Assembly: GCA_963921935.1 (NCBI GenBank)
Contig: OY998184.1
Span: 28,921,567-28,985,566 of the forward strand
Direction of reading: 5' to 3'
Length of the DNA stretch: 64,000 nucleotides
Origin: Galeruca laticollis
Lineage: Eukaryota; Arthropoda; Insecta; Coleoptera; Chrysomelidae
This document shows, in pieces, positions 1 through 11,600 of the stretch. The position numbers and the translations under genes are program-made. The notes under the pieces were generated by a model. The model worked only from the letters and a program-made list of their open reading frames with translations. It was not told the DNA's origin and searched no databases. Each line of letters begins with the position of its first letter. Positions within the stretch are counted from its first letter, which is position 1.

Positions 1-434
1 CTATTATGTTTTGTATATCTGAAACCCACATCTTTCAAAAGTTTGCATAATGTCATTCTGGAGAATTTTGGATAGTCCGTATCTTCTTGCACTGATGTCA
101 TAATTTTGTCAAGTGTTGGAATTTCCTTTCGTAAGTAAAATCCATGGACTTTACGCCTTAGTCTTTGTTTTAATGACTCATCGATCTCAATTGCTTTTCG
201 GCCTGAAGGAGTTTTAGGGGGTTGAAGAGTTCCATTCTTGCTTTCTTTTAGTAATCTATAAATTGTTGATTTAGCAACACACAACATAGCAGCCGTTAAT
301 TCCACAATATCATCAACACTTGAACTTGGATCCTTGTTTTTCAATGATATATAACAATTCAATAGCAGAGTTTTTTCATTTAAAGATAACGGACCTGTTT
401 TTGGTCGTTTAGATGGTTCTTGTCTTATCGACAT
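1..434 (-). CDS. Tc1/IS630-like transposase, N-terminal part, cut by window edge
   Basis: The minus strand is open from an ATG at 434 to the left edge (144 codons), so the stop codon lies outside the window. The protein starts MSIRQEPSKRP and has a helix-turn-helix-like stretch (residues about 15-65, with CVAKSTIYRLLKES), then a segment with FYLRKEIPTL and FSRMTLCKLLKDVGF. This order resembles the DNA-binding N-terminus of insect IS630/Tc1-type DDE transposases, in which the DDE catalytic domain follows. No DDE residues are inside the window and no terminal repeat is visible. No stops are seen, so it may be intact. The assignment is inference from overall pattern; another HTH transposase family is possible. 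Confidence 0.55.
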   Translation of the reverse strand, partial: MSIRQEPSKRPKTGPLSLNEKTLLLNCYISLKNKDPSSSVDDIVELTAAMLCVAKSTIYRLLKESKNGTLQPPKTPSGRKAIEIDESLKQRLRRKVHGFYLRKEIPTLDKIMTSVQEDTDYPKFSRMTLCKLLKDVGFRYTKHN

Positions 435-1006
435 TGTTTGGTACTTGCACAATTAACATTCAACAAATGTTTTAAATATATTCCAACTGTTTACAATATT
501 ATGACAATCATACAACTTTACTCAAAGAACTAATACTAAGTACTGATTTAATGTACCTACTTTCTTTTAAAATAATATTCCCGATAATGTTTCTATGAAA
601 ACTGGGTTGTTTGGAAAATACCTCTCAATAATCGAATAATCTGTGAATGGGTGTAATCGTATTAAGCCGATTACAGTAGGCCACTTGCCATTTAACATTT
701 CTGAGAAAAATTCCCCAAACACTACATATAGGAGTAATACAAATAAAAAATATTATGTATAAACGGGCATATCCGAACTCTGCCACAAAATAAAATTTTA
801 CCTGACTTGTATCAATTTGAGGATTACTGAAATGTTCGAACTGTGCCGCAACCATTTAGTTTAATCCTATTAGAGTCATTAGGGTTTATAATAGATAAAA
901 TCGGAGGCCCATACAATTATGTATATTTCTGAAAGGTTTCAAAGATTTCTTGAATTAAATATTTTGAAGAAATCTTGATTGTTTTGATCGATATTTAGGG
1001 GATTAG
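435..1006. other. No recognised feature
   Basis: AT-rich sequence. A 76-codon minus-strand frame at 625-855 is hydrophobic but has no recognisable motif, and I do not call it a gene. Confidence 0.5.
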
Positions 1007-1640
1007 GGGAAGGATGTTGATGCACTCGCACTATTGCCTAAAAATCAGGAAGAAGTATTTAATAGTGTTCGTGAATTACAATTACGAACGAACCGAGAAG
1101 AGGAATTTCTATTAACAGCAGACCAGGTATTTAAAATTATTGTGTTCTCCTGTTTTTCCAACCTTAATTTTTTATGTAATTCGGATTGTATTTTGATGGA
1201 TGGGACTTTTAAATACTGTTCAACTTTTTTTTACCAAATGTTTACCATTCATGGTTTTAAAAACGGCTATTACGTACCTCTTGTTTTTTGTTTGCTGCCG
1301 GACAAATCAAGTCAAACATATTCAAATTTGTTTTTAATTTTAAGACAAAAATGTAAAGAAGTAGGCTCAAATTTTCAACCTAAAGAAGTCGTAGTAGATT
1401 TTGAACTAAGCATTCATAACGCTATATATGAATGTTTTGGCAGAGATCAAATTCTTTTTGGTTGTAAATTTCATCTCTGTCAAGCTTGGTTTCGTAAGAT
1501 TCAGGAGTTTCATTTGGTACAATAGTACAGACAGAAAGGTTCTGTAATTGGCGAATACTTAAAAGTACATTTCGGTATTATGTATCTTAGTCCTGAGGAA
1601 GTTGTAGAATTTTTTTATAATGAACCACATTTTTTGCTTC
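1007..1640 (+). pseudogene. MULE (Mutator-like) transposase domain remnant
   Basis: One frame is open from about 1007, is broken by an in-frame TAG at 1523-1525, and continues to about 1640. It carries the hallmarks of the MULE transposase domain: ILMDGTFKYC (first catalytic Asp), YVPLVFCLLP, VVVDFELSIHNAIY (second Asp) and the CKFHLCQAWFRKIQ stretch near the domain end. After the stop the same frame continues KGSVIGEYLK and LSPEEVVEFF, as expected for the family. The N-terminal zinc-binding region and the C-terminus are not found, and no terminal repeats are recognised. This is a decayed internal fragment of a cut-and-paste DNA transposon. The domain call is secure; family placement within Mutator is not. 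Confidence 0.75.
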
Positions 1641-2149
1641 CGAATGACCTCTACCTCTATCACTTTTTTTTATTAAAATTAGTACATCCCGTTACCTCTG
1701 ACCTAAATCGTATATTCTTTAGCATAGCTGCAACTCATTCGTTCAATACAAAATGTACCTTACGGTATACCCTCTTAAAATATATTTTGGTACGTCTATG
1801 AAATCTACTTAAATGAATGATTTATCACTCCTTGTCCTTTCTATATAGACTATATATGATAACATAACCGAAAAATGACAAATTATTTTGTTCTGTTCTT
1901 CACTATTAATAGAAAAAGAGATGCCACTGAATAATTATGTCGGTTATGTTTTTACATATTAATGACGCACGGGTAAAGATACAATAATTACATCGGTTTT
2001 TCTCCCTTAAAGACGAAAACACTACATTCACCCGTTGAAAATTAAAATTATCAGAGTATACTTATAACATTATATATAAAAAAAGAAGTTTAAACTCTAA
2101 CGCGGACGCACGTTCAAGAATAGAAATTCACACTAAAGACACACATTTT
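1641..2149. other. No recognised feature
   Basis: AT-rich spacer between the MULE remnant and the errantivirus-like fragment. No coding or repeat signal recognised. Confidence 0.5.
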
Positions 2150-2870
2150 GGAAAGAATTAGTCGATGTACTTTCAAATATAGATCAGCATAACAAACAAC
2201 CAACAAATCTCTTCAACTATGAACAACCTAACACTTCCCAAAATAACGACCTAATTGATTTTTATACTGACAATTTTCCCCTTCCTGAAAATCCGAAAGA
2301 TAATAGAAACGATATCTCATTGTTAGTTCAACCCAAATGAGAACCAGAAAATGACCCACCAGATCAAGCTGAAATCCAATCCAATAACGATGACGAAACT
2401 ATTCATTCCAATGATGAACAAAACCCAACTTTCGAAATTCCAACTATAAATACTGCCGTTAATTATGGCCAAAATCAAATCATCATAAATTCTCTTCTCC
2501 ATTCTCCAGCTAACCCCAAAATTAAAATTATTTTCGAAAACAAAAAACGTATTAAAGTACAATTTTTACAAAACAATTTTGAAAGGGATGTTATCGACTT
2601 CATAAAGAATTATATTAACCCAAAGACACAATACTACATTTATTTTGAAAACCCAGAAATTTTCAAATAATTTCTAGTAATTTTACAAAAATATTTTAAA
2701 AATTCTTCCTTAAATCTCAGAAAATGTGTGAGAAAATTGATCGACATAACAAACAAAAACGACTTAAAAGACATAATTCAATCTTACCACGAAAGTAAAA
2801 GCAGCCATAGAGGTATCGACGGAACATACTAACGAATTAAAGAAAAGTATTACTCAACATGAGACAATCT
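2150..2870 (+). pseudogene. Errantivirus-like Gypsy pol fragment (linker and integrase N-end)
   Basis: A degraded plus-strand frame with stops at 2338-2340 and further on. It contains an acidic, Asn-rich linker, then VIDFIKNYINPKTQYYIYFE and SYHESKSSHRGIDGTY, which is the start of a retroviral HHCC zinc-binding integrase domain. The same layout, with clear similarity (FIKDFINPNQNYALYF), appears in the element at 58.9-64 kb, so this is a second, older copy of a related errantivirus-like element. It is truncated at both ends. On the right it runs, in the same reading frame, into LINE reverse-transcriptase sequence at about 2870. Confidence 0.7.
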
Positions 2871-4887
2871 AATTAACTTAGAATCATATATTCACGAAGG
2901 GTATGCTAACAAACAAAACACCATAGCAATCTTCTTCGATATAAGTGAAGCTTATGACATGACCTGTAGATATAACATTCTTAGAAAGCTGAACTCCTAG
3001 GTTATAAGTGGCAATCTTCTAAAATTTGCTGAAAACTTCGTGGGAGAAAGATTCTTCAGAGTTGAAGTTACTGGAACACTTTCCGGGAAAAGAGTGCAAC
3101 AGAATGGTACACGTCAAGGTTCGGTTTTGAGCGTCACCCTCTTTCTAATTGCGATAAATGAAGCTGTGAAGAATATCAAACAACCTGTAGAAGCTAGCCT
3201 TTATGCTGACGATCTTGTGGTATACTTGCAAGGAAAAAATCTTACTACAATCCAAAATAACTTGCAGGAGGCAGTGATTTCAATTGAGAGTTGGCTGAAA
3301 TGCACTGGTTTCAAAATGTGCCCAAAAAAAACGAAGTGCATGTTTTTTACTAAAAAAAGAGAACTAGCACTGCCTAATCTGAAACTGTGTGGCCGGAATA
3401 TTCAAGTGGTGGAACAGATGCGATACCCAGGAATGATTTTCGACAGAAAGTTAAACTTGAATGCCCATCTTAACCATCTCAGAACATCATGTCAGAGCGG
3501 CATCAATCTACTGAGAATTCTGTCAAACCAAAATTGGGGTTCCGACAGACAAACGCTATTACTTCTCTATCGAGCTCTAGTAAGATCCAAAATCGATTAT
3601 GGCTCTATAATATATGCGGCAGCAAGTAAATCAGTTCTGAAAATTGTTAACACGGTACACAATACAGCAATACGTCTGGCCCTTGGAGCATACAGGACAA
3701 CGCCCGCTGAGAGTCTCTACAGTGAAGCTGGGGAGCCATAATTGCAGCTGCCACGACAGCAGCTGAGCTTAGCGTATGCATCTTTAGTCTCTACTGATAG
3801 TCAGCGTCCAGTATATCATAACACCTTTTCAAACCGTTTTCGCAATCTGTATGAAAACCGAAGAAGACTAACATACCCTTTCTATCAGAGGATCAACAAG
3901 TTCAGTTCCGAATTGAATGTGACTTTCCCAGTTACCCTTCCCAACAACAACCCAGGCACGCCACCTTGACTTATTGCCTTGCCACCATGCAACCTATACC
4001 TCTCCAAATTCAACAAATCTGAAATTATTCCTAGTCTGCTTCACAATCATTTCCTCTCATCAATAAATGAATATTGTGATTATACTCACATCTACACAGA
4101 CGCTTCCAAGTCAAATCAAGGAGTAGCATCAGATTTTTTAAGCCCGAATACATCTAGTGGATTCAAACTACCTTCACAATGCAGCATTTATAGTGGTGAA
4201 CTATTCGCAATCCTTCAAGCAATCAAATACGCCGCTCATGAAGATATCCACAATACTTTAATTTTTACAGATTCGTTAAACTCGTTACAAGGTATACAAC
4301 TCATTTATTCAGATCATCCCCTGACAAGGCTCATCAAAGAGTATGTTCACACAATTAGGGAAAAATCCAGACGATTCGACTTCATGTGGGTCCCGTCACA
4401 TGTTGGGATCTCTGGCAATGAGCGGGTTGATAAAATTACACGTGAAACCATGAACGAACCAACCTCTCAAAAGCAAGAGGGAGTACCGTATACTGATCTG
4501 AAAAAATATATGAAATATGTGGTCTCTAACTACTGGTCATCTGTCTGGGCAGAATCTGGAATGAAACTTGAATAAATTAAAGTTGATATCAAGCCATGGA
4601 GAAACATCCCTAGCCAAAGAAGACACCAAATAATAATCACCCGTTTGCGCACTGGACATACAAAGTATACCCATGAACACTTGCTGAAAGGACAAGAAGA
4701 CAAAATCTGTGATATGTGTCAGGTGCCAATGTCAGTTAAACATTTCATGGTCGAGTGTCCGAGGTTCGCGGAACAACGCCAGACGTACAGTATAAGTGCA
4801 GATTTAAAATCAACTCTTGGTGTGTACTGTAATTTTGAAAACACAATCGGATTCCTCTCTGAAATAGGTTTAGTCAACAAAATGTGA
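2871..4887 (+). pseudogene. LINE ORF2 3' part: reverse transcriptase, RNase H, zinc knuckle
   Basis: One continuous frame with nonsense codons at 2998-3000, 3739-3741, 3967-3969 and 4573-4575 and no obvious frameshift. RT motifs include IAIFFDISEAYD, GTRQGSVLSVTLF and the catalytic ASLYADDLVVY at about 3198-3220. An RNase H domain follows with THIYTDASKSNQG, YSGELFAILQAI, LIFTDSLNSLQ and WVPSHVGISGNERVDK, and the protein ends in a Cys/His cluster (ICDMCQVPMSVKHFMVEC). RT followed by RNase H and a CCHC motif is typical of I-group and some Jockey-group non-LTR elements. The endonuclease and ORF1 are missing (5' truncation, usual for LINEs). It is non-functional because of its stops. Exact clade is uncertain. 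Confidence 0.85.
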
Positions 4888-5844
4888 ATTACTAAGCTTG
4901 TTACCATGTTGCTTATTACCGATTCCTATCTTTGATATGATGCTATTCAAATATTATTGTATGTTATAGTGACGTTACCAGCCTAAATGTTATTTCATGT
5001 TACTGTTATGTTATGTTGCTAATGAACCTAGTGGTGGATGCAACTATTATTTTCTAAATAGAAAAAAGTATCGAATATATTTCTTGCAGATGCACGAAAT
5101 TATCAGACACGGCGGTATTATGAAACTCTCCCTTACTGGTCTCAATATTTTAATTCCTAATTCATTATATCATTTTGGCTGATGAAAACGTTACTCTTTG
5201 GTACTATAAACACTCCAGATACGTATAAGGAATTTCTCACGTGTAAGCTGAAAATTATTTTGGAATATTTGATCAAAACTTCTCCAATAACGTCGTGACA
5301 AAATATGGAAGCAGCTACGATGGATGTCTGCGTGTCGTTGTATTAATTGAGGATGTTTCAAGTAATTCCGTTGATATCGAGTATAGCTTAAAAAACACTG
5401 TAATATACCTGGAATCGATTTGTGGAAACGGCTAATCAGGGTCCATACAGGCAGAAAATGGGAACAGACAGTTTCATTGGACTGAATACTAGAATAAGAC
5501 TACAGCTGTTCGAAAGTATTATTTCATGTGCAGTTGAATGGATGAAGTAACGTTCTTCTCCCAATGTTTTAGTGAAGGGTAGACTGATACGAGTGGTTGG
5601 TGAAAAAATTGGAATAACTATTGTTTTTTGTATCTATCAATTTATTACCTTGTATTCATTTTAATTTTTTAATTGTATTATTATCATTAGTTAAATCAGT
5701 TGAAATTATTGGAACTGTTTGTGATATTCATACTGAACATACTATTCACTACCATTACACCCCAACACTCACAATTACCCTGTCTGACGTGCAATTCGAT
5801 AATCTGGTTCTCAAGAATAGTCAATAATTTCAGTATTTCCCCAG
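4888..5844. other. No recognised feature
   Basis: AT-rich stretch after the LINE end. Short frames exist but none has a recognisable motif. Confidence 0.5.
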
Positions 5845-7022
5845 GATGTGCTATAAGTATGTGGATGATATGTTTGTTATAATTGATACAAATGAAACGA
5901 ATGTAGATGATTTTATCAAAAAACTAAATTTCCAAGTATCAAGTTCACTTATGAGTAGGAAAATAATGAACAGTTGCATTTTTTGAGATACGTTAGTAAT
6001 TAGAAATAGAAATAGGTTAGAATTTAATATATTTATAAAAAACACCGCTACATGCAGACATATCCTGGAAATACCACTGTATCCAACATAAAATGGATAT
6101 TTTCCATTTTTTTTTTGTACAACGGTTGATTAATTTTCCACTTAATATTGAAAATTGAAAGATACAACAAGAAAAAGAATTTGATTGAGAATATAGATGT
6201 TCTTGACGCGTTTGATAAGGAAATAGTAATTAAAATAATTAATCGTAATAGCTTTAAGAAATATCTTCGTGAGCAATTTTTAAATAAAACGAAGTGACAA
6301 GAAGGAAAAATTTGTTTCAATACCTTTGGATCCTGCTTATACAAGAAGTTTAAGGAATATTATGACCAGCGTAGGTTCAAATTTGATTTATAAATCAAGT
6401 AATAGGTACTCTTTGAAACGAGGGTAACCGTTCGGATAAAATACTTGATTTGGAAAAGAGTAATATTTACGAGATTAGTTGTGACCATTGGGACGGAAAG
6501 TATTTGGAAGTATTTCAAACATTTTTAAATATTTTGACATTTATTCTTTTCAATATTATTTTCATTAATCAAGCAGTACAAAAAATTAGAAGTTTTGTTT
6601 ATCTGTGTTTGTTGAAATATATGTCATCGTCCATATTTTGTATGTAAATAAGAATATTTTTATTCCAATTAATGTAATATTTTGTTATTCGTGGATTAAA
6701 ATCCCACTAGTCTTTCGAAAAATAGTTTATAATACAGTTGTCATCAAAAATTAGATTGGATTTTATTTCACGAACTATGAAAATTATTTCTGAGGTATAA
6801 ATAAGTAAATGTACCTCTATGCCTGTTGAAAATCAAATCAGAAAGTATGTTGGGCAGACTAGTAGATTTGTCAACGTTCGGTTTGAGGAACATTCAGCTC
6901 ACTTAAAATATGGCTGTACAGAAAAATCCACTATCATCGAACATGCTATCAATCATAATAATTTAAATAGAGACAAAGAACCAATTACTCGTAGACAACA
7001 TAGTTTATTAGATAAAAATTGA
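5845..7022 (+). pseudogene. Penelope-like element fragment: RT end and GIY-YIG endonuclease
   Basis: Decayed plus-strand coding sequence in several frames. RT motif C reads YKYVDDMFVI at about 5855. Further on come DTLVIRNRNRLEFNIF and FVSIPLDPAYTRSLRNIM, the region after the PLE RT core. The GIY-YIG nuclease domain begins SNIYEISCDHWDGKY at about 6456-6503, is interrupted by a 337-bp insertion, and resumes KYVGQTSRFVNVRFEEHSAH at 6843. Penelope-like elements join an RT to a GIY-YIG endonuclease used for target cleavage. Multiple stops and shifts make this copy inactive. The 5' half of the RT is absent or unrecognisable. Confidence 0.8.
6504..6840. mobile_element. 337-bp insertion splitting the PLE nuclease domain, 8-bp duplication
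   Basis: The 8-mer gaaagtat occurs at 6496-6503 and again at 6841-6848. Removing one copy and the DNA between them would bring the two halves of the GIY-YIG motif together in the same frame, so the direct repeat is best read as a target-site duplication. No terminal inverted repeat, poly(A) tail or coding region is seen in the insert. An 8-bp duplication would suit a hAT-type MITE, but the insert ends do not look like typical hAT ends. The identity is open. Confidence 0.6.
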
Positions 7023-7649
7023 ATGTTAAATTTTTCCCGCCGGAGTAGGTTTTCTCACTGTAACTATTTCGCTGGGCCTCTGAAGGCGACAGATTGGTTA
7101 TAAAAATGCGCGTCAGACAGTTTAACTCTAGGATGCATAGGTAGGGTCCAAAAGACCCGCGGTGATATTAAATGTTCTGTATCTTTTGTAATTTTAATTC
7201 AGTTCGGGAATGCTTTTAGTGAACAATAATCAACATAATAACAATGAAAATATTTTACAAAAAAATTTTATCTTGCAGAAATTTAAAATTTTCCATTGCT
7301 ACTACATTAATGCCTAGGTAGGGCTTCCGAGATCCTCATAAATTTTGTACATGTTGTCGCTTCTTCTACCGACGGGACAAGGGCGTTGGTGATCTAATGC
7401 GCAGATATTGGTATTCAATTCAGACAAACATAGAATGTGCTTCATTTCATAGGGAACGTGAATAAGTGACATGTTGTTTATATAAATTCTAAAATTGCAT
7501 ATTATACGCTTTGATTCCATAACATAATATTGGTACGTTTTTCTGTTTTATATAATCATTTTTGCTCTATGCTCGAGATATTAATTTTATAATTGATTTA
7601 GAAATAAAATCACTTCACATAACCTCACTCCATGTACGAGTACAACAAA

Positions 7650-9493
7650 TCTATTTAGCTATAGATAGAAATATATAAAATTTCCGGTATTCCTAGTCTT
7701 GAAAACAATTCTTTCAGTCTGGTATTTATTTGGCTTTCGATTAAACTAAAGAGTTTAAAAATTTAGAAATATCGAGAAAAATAATCGACTGCTATTAGGT
7801 ACCAACCTCGATTTAAGTAAAACAGATCAATTGCTATTTTCTGCCAAGCGCGGTCTGGGAAGGGTTCTGTAATCAAGGGTTCTTTAATATTGACACGGTG
7901 TTCAACACATTGTGGGCAATTTTTGATCATATTTTCTATTACTGTGGAAAGTGTATACCACCAGATAGTAGCTCTGGCACGCGCTCGATATTTTACGATT
8001 CTCTGATGGCCTTGGTGTAAAAAACGTTAACATTTACTTTGGAGAATTTTAGGAATCAATATTCTAGTCCCTCTTAATAAATAACCCTCACAATCAGATA
8101 TTTCATATCTGTATTGGTAGTAAGGCGAAAACAATGGGTATATTAGATTTTTACGTAGCCATCCATCATGAGCATATTGCTTCAACTTAATGCGAATATG
8201 ATCCTTGGATTGTTCTAATTTGATTTCTTCTAAAAAGTAGCGCTTAACCTCGAAAGAAGTAGTGATTAGATTGACATTGGTATCCGTTTCTAGTGCTAAT
8301 TCGTTGTCTTCTGGCAACCTCTCGTTACCAAAATTTCTAGACAAGGCTTCTGCTATTACCATGTCCTTGCCCGGTACGTAGTATATTTCATAATCGTATC
8401 TCATAAGCCTCAACCGAAATCTTTGTAGATGTGGGGTGAGCTCTTCTATAGGTTTTCTCTGAAGCACTTGTACTAAAGGTTTATGATCAGTTTCGATTAA
8501 AACTTTGATCCCCGTTATATATTCAGAAAACTTTTCGAACGCCCATGTCAGGGCTAAGCTTTCGCGTTCTATTTGCGCATAACGTTGTTCGGTACGAGAT
8601 AGTAATCTGGATGCATAAGAAATTACTCTTTTATCCCCATTGCCATTTTCTTGCAATAAACATGCTTCTAATCCGAAGGAAGAGGCGTCTGCTGAAATAA
8701 TAACGGTTTTAGAAGTATCAAAATAATCTAAACAAGGGCTTTCCTGTAATAATTTTTTTATTCTATTAAAACTTTCTTCTTGGGAAATACCCCAGGTAAA
8801 GCTAATATTTTTTTTTAGTAAAGAGGTCAATGGTTCTAATACTTGAGATCTACCCGGTATGAAACGGCTAAAAAAATTGACCATACCTAGAAATCGCATA
8901 AGTTCTGTTTTGTTAGAAGGAGCTGGAAAGTTCACTATGGATGAAATACGTTCAGGGTAAACCAAGATACCATTGCCCGATATAATATGAGCAAGAAATT
9001 CTAGCGATTCCACCCCGGAAATACACTTTTGTTTATTTAAAGTAATGCCTTCCCCGTGAATTCGCTTTAGTACCTCCGAAAGTATTTCATTATGCTTTTC
9101 TAGGGTAGGCGCATGCACCAACATATCGTCAATATGAAAAATTACTCCCTCTAGACCACTTAAAATTTTATTTAAAGTAATTGAAAAATATTCAGGGGCG
9201 CAAGTGATGCCAAACGGTAACCTCTTGAAAATAAATCGTCCAAATGGGGTTATAAAGCACGTTAAATGCTGGCATTTTTTATTCAGACGAATTTGGTAAA
9301 ATCCCGAAGTTATATCTAAGCGGCTAAAGAATCTAGAGCCTTGAACTTGGGCAAGAATTCTCTCAACCTTTCCGATGGGGAAATGCGTACGAAGTACGGC
9401 TTTATTTAGTTTAGTGTAGTCCACACATAAGCGCAGTTTTTCCTATTTTTGTACTAAAACTATTGGGATTACCCAAGTGGTTGAATAATCAAC
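7650..9493 (-). pseudogene. Gypsy pol: RT, RNase H and truncated integrase
   Basis: The RT runs from VDYTKLNKAVLR (about 9420) through FFSRLDITSGFYQI, RLPFGITCAPEYF and the catalytic IFHIDDMLVHA. RNase H follows with VIISADASSFGLEACL, AQIERESLALTWAF and VLIETDHKPLVQVL. The long frame stops at 8027. In another frame the integrase continues (HQGHQRIVKYRARARATIWW, the zinc-binding CPQCVEH, and IAIDLFYLNRGW with the first catalytic Asp) and is lost near 7650, before the second Asp. A stop sits just upstream of the RT at about 9440. Pol would have copied and integrated the element; this copy cannot. Confidence 0.85.
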
Positions 9494-9502
9494 AGATTGA
9501 AT

Positions 9503-10017
9503 AATAATTATCGAAAAGAAACCAAATTTTGTATTTTGGTACAAGAATTTATTATAAGCAGAGCGCTTTCGGTTCAATGATAAACCATCATCAGTGCCCC
9601 ATGGTCTGGGTGTACTCCAAATCCTCACAAATTAGAAGATACATGAAATGAATTAAAATATAGTGCTTGAAACACAGTCACTATTTAATTGTCAAACAGC
9701 TGACTCACAAATAATGTATTGAGTTATATTTTATCCCCTATTTTAGGGATTCATTCATTGTACAATGGGTTGTGTGTGCTTTTTATTATTATTTTGATTA
9801 AATAGTGACTGTGTTTCAAGGACTATATTTTAATTCATTTTATGTATCTTCTAATTTGTGAGGATTTGGAGTACACCCTGACCATGGGGCACTGATGATG
9901 GTTTATCATTGAACCGAAAGCGCTCTGCTTATAATAAATACTGGTACCAAAATACAAAATTTGGTTTCTTTTCGATAATTGTTTTTTTCTGGTACACTCA
10001 GCTGATTTCACTCATTT
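9503..10017. mobile_element. 515-bp long-TIR insertion with 9-bp target duplication
   Basis: The arms at about 9505-9692 and 9796-9981 are near-perfect reverse complements (about 190 bp each) around a spacer of about 100 bp. The 9-mer agattgaat flanks the insert at 9494-9502 and 10018-10026, and removing the insert rejoins the Gypsy reading frame at the residues IIQS. Long inverted repeats with a 9-bp duplication are characteristic of Mutator-like (MULE) non-autonomous elements. The right arm extends about 36 bp further than the left, so the left end may be eroded. No coding capacity. Confidence 0.75.
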
Positions 10018-10026
10018 AGATTGAAT

Positions 10027-10560
10027 GATATCAAGCTTTTCTAAACGATCTAGTTCCTCCTTTAAAGGTTTAAGTAAGGGTATAGGGACTACCCGAGGTA
10101 CAGATTGAACAAAGGATGGGATTTCGGTATTAACTTGAGTATTCATCTCATTTTTAAAAGCGCCTATGCTATCAAATATGTTTGGGAAACTTTTTTCTAT
10201 CTCCGTGGAATTTAGTTTGATTAGATTTAAATGTATGCCACTATCCTTACCAAACAAGAATGTTTAGCTTAATGATAGACGAACGACCTAATATCGGTTT
10301 ACACAACTTTTCGATAACGTAAATTTCAGAGTCACATTGATTATTTCTACTTTTCAAAGTGGCATGCAATATACCTAAAACATTTAAATTTTCACCAGAT
10401 GGGCCTGTTACTTTTTTATTAGTATATATTAGAGATTGGATTATGTCCTCATTTAAAACATTGGCTGGTATACACGTTATAGCAGCCCCTGTGTCTATCA
10501 TAAATTCTGGGTGTTTACTTATTTCTATAATTTGTAAGGATATAATCCACTCTTTAACCT
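10027..10560 (-). pseudogene. Gypsy aspartic protease and RT lead-in
   Basis: A retropepsin fragment reads FMIDTGAAITCIPANVL, with the catalytic DTG at about 10490-10500, and ends near KPILGRSSIIKLNIL. A frameshift at about 10250 moves to a second frame with SVPRVVPIPLLKPLKEELDR and EKLDIIQS, the usual run-up to Gypsy RT. The lead-in is cut at 10018-10026 by the 515-bp insertion and resumes at 9502. It is the protease and proximal pol part of the relic. Confidence 0.8.
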
Positions 10561-10584
10561 TAATTTTATTTACATGAATTGTAC

Positions 10585-11533
10585 CTAAAAAATTTCATTA
10601 GTTGAAAACCTCCTGAAATTGTTAGTGTTATACTCCGTAGAGTTTTCTACATTATCTTGAAAATATTCACTTAATTGGATAGATCTCACCTGATTCCTAC
10701 GGCACACCGTTGCCCAATGCCCTAATTTTTGGCACAATCTGCAAGTTGATTTGAATGCAGGGCACTGTATCCTGGGATGTGCTCTTAATCCGCAAAACTG
10801 GCACTTTTTTCTCAAATCTTCGCCTTTTTCTCCTTTCTTCGTATAAAAATTAGACTTGGCAACCGCACCTTGTTTTGATTGAATGTTTATGTTCTCCACC
10901 TGCGATGTTATGGCTGCTATCTCGCTTTCCGCTCTGCGTCCCGCTGCTACATTGTAGATTTCTTTACTCTGAGAAGCCTGAAGCTCCGCTTGCTTTGCCT
11001 CTATTACGCATTCGCTGAGTGTTAAATTGGATTTTAACGGCAGTTTTTCGCTTGTCCTTTTATCTATCATTCGTACTACAATCCTATCTCGAATTAATTC
11101 TTCTTTTACAGTTTTGTACTCACAAAACTCTGCTAACATTAACAATAAACGTTTCTATAGCCTCACCTGGTTGTTGAACCCGTGTGTTAAATTTATATCT
11201 CTCCAAATTAATATTTCGACGGGGAATGGAATGGCTTTCAAAGGCTGCTAAGGTTTCAGCAAATGTAATTGGGACTGTGGGAAATTGAATCATGATATCT
11301 TCTGCTTCTTCACCTAGTATATACAGGAATATATTTATTTTCCCGTCGTCTGTTTTTGTGTTTTGTCCTGAGACTGACATGAATCGCTCAAAGCGTTTTC
11401 GCCACTGGGGCCACCCTTGGGGTACTGTAAAATCGAATTTATCGGGCGGAGACACTGGCACAGAAAGAGATTGGGCCATTATTGAGGTTAGTTGTTGTGT
11501 AGAAACCAATGGGGTTGGGTCGTTGTCCGGCAT
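10585..11533 (-). pseudogene. Gypsy gag with two CCHC zinc knuckles
   Basis: The N-terminal frame (start 11533, MPDNDPTPLVSTQQL) reads PPDKFDFTVPQGWPQWRKRF and PGEAIETFI, typical of the capsid region of insect Gypsy elements. A frameshift near 11130 moves to the second frame, which ends at 10585. This part has two Cys/His clusters, CQFCGLRAHPRIQC and CRLCQKLGHWATVC, the nucleocapsid-type RNA-binding knuckles. The start follows the LTR and primer site by less than 100 bases, which supports 11533 as the original start. Confidence 0.8.
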
Positions 11534-11600
11534 TTTTACTGACTAAGCACTGAATTACCCACGCGAAACTCGTAAATTTTTACACTTTTTATTCTCGTGT

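Noticed and set aside
625..855. 76-codon hydrophobic minus-strand frame, possible membrane-protein exon
   Set aside because: No motif, no splice-site support and no homology recognised; hydrophobic frames are common in AT-rich DNA.
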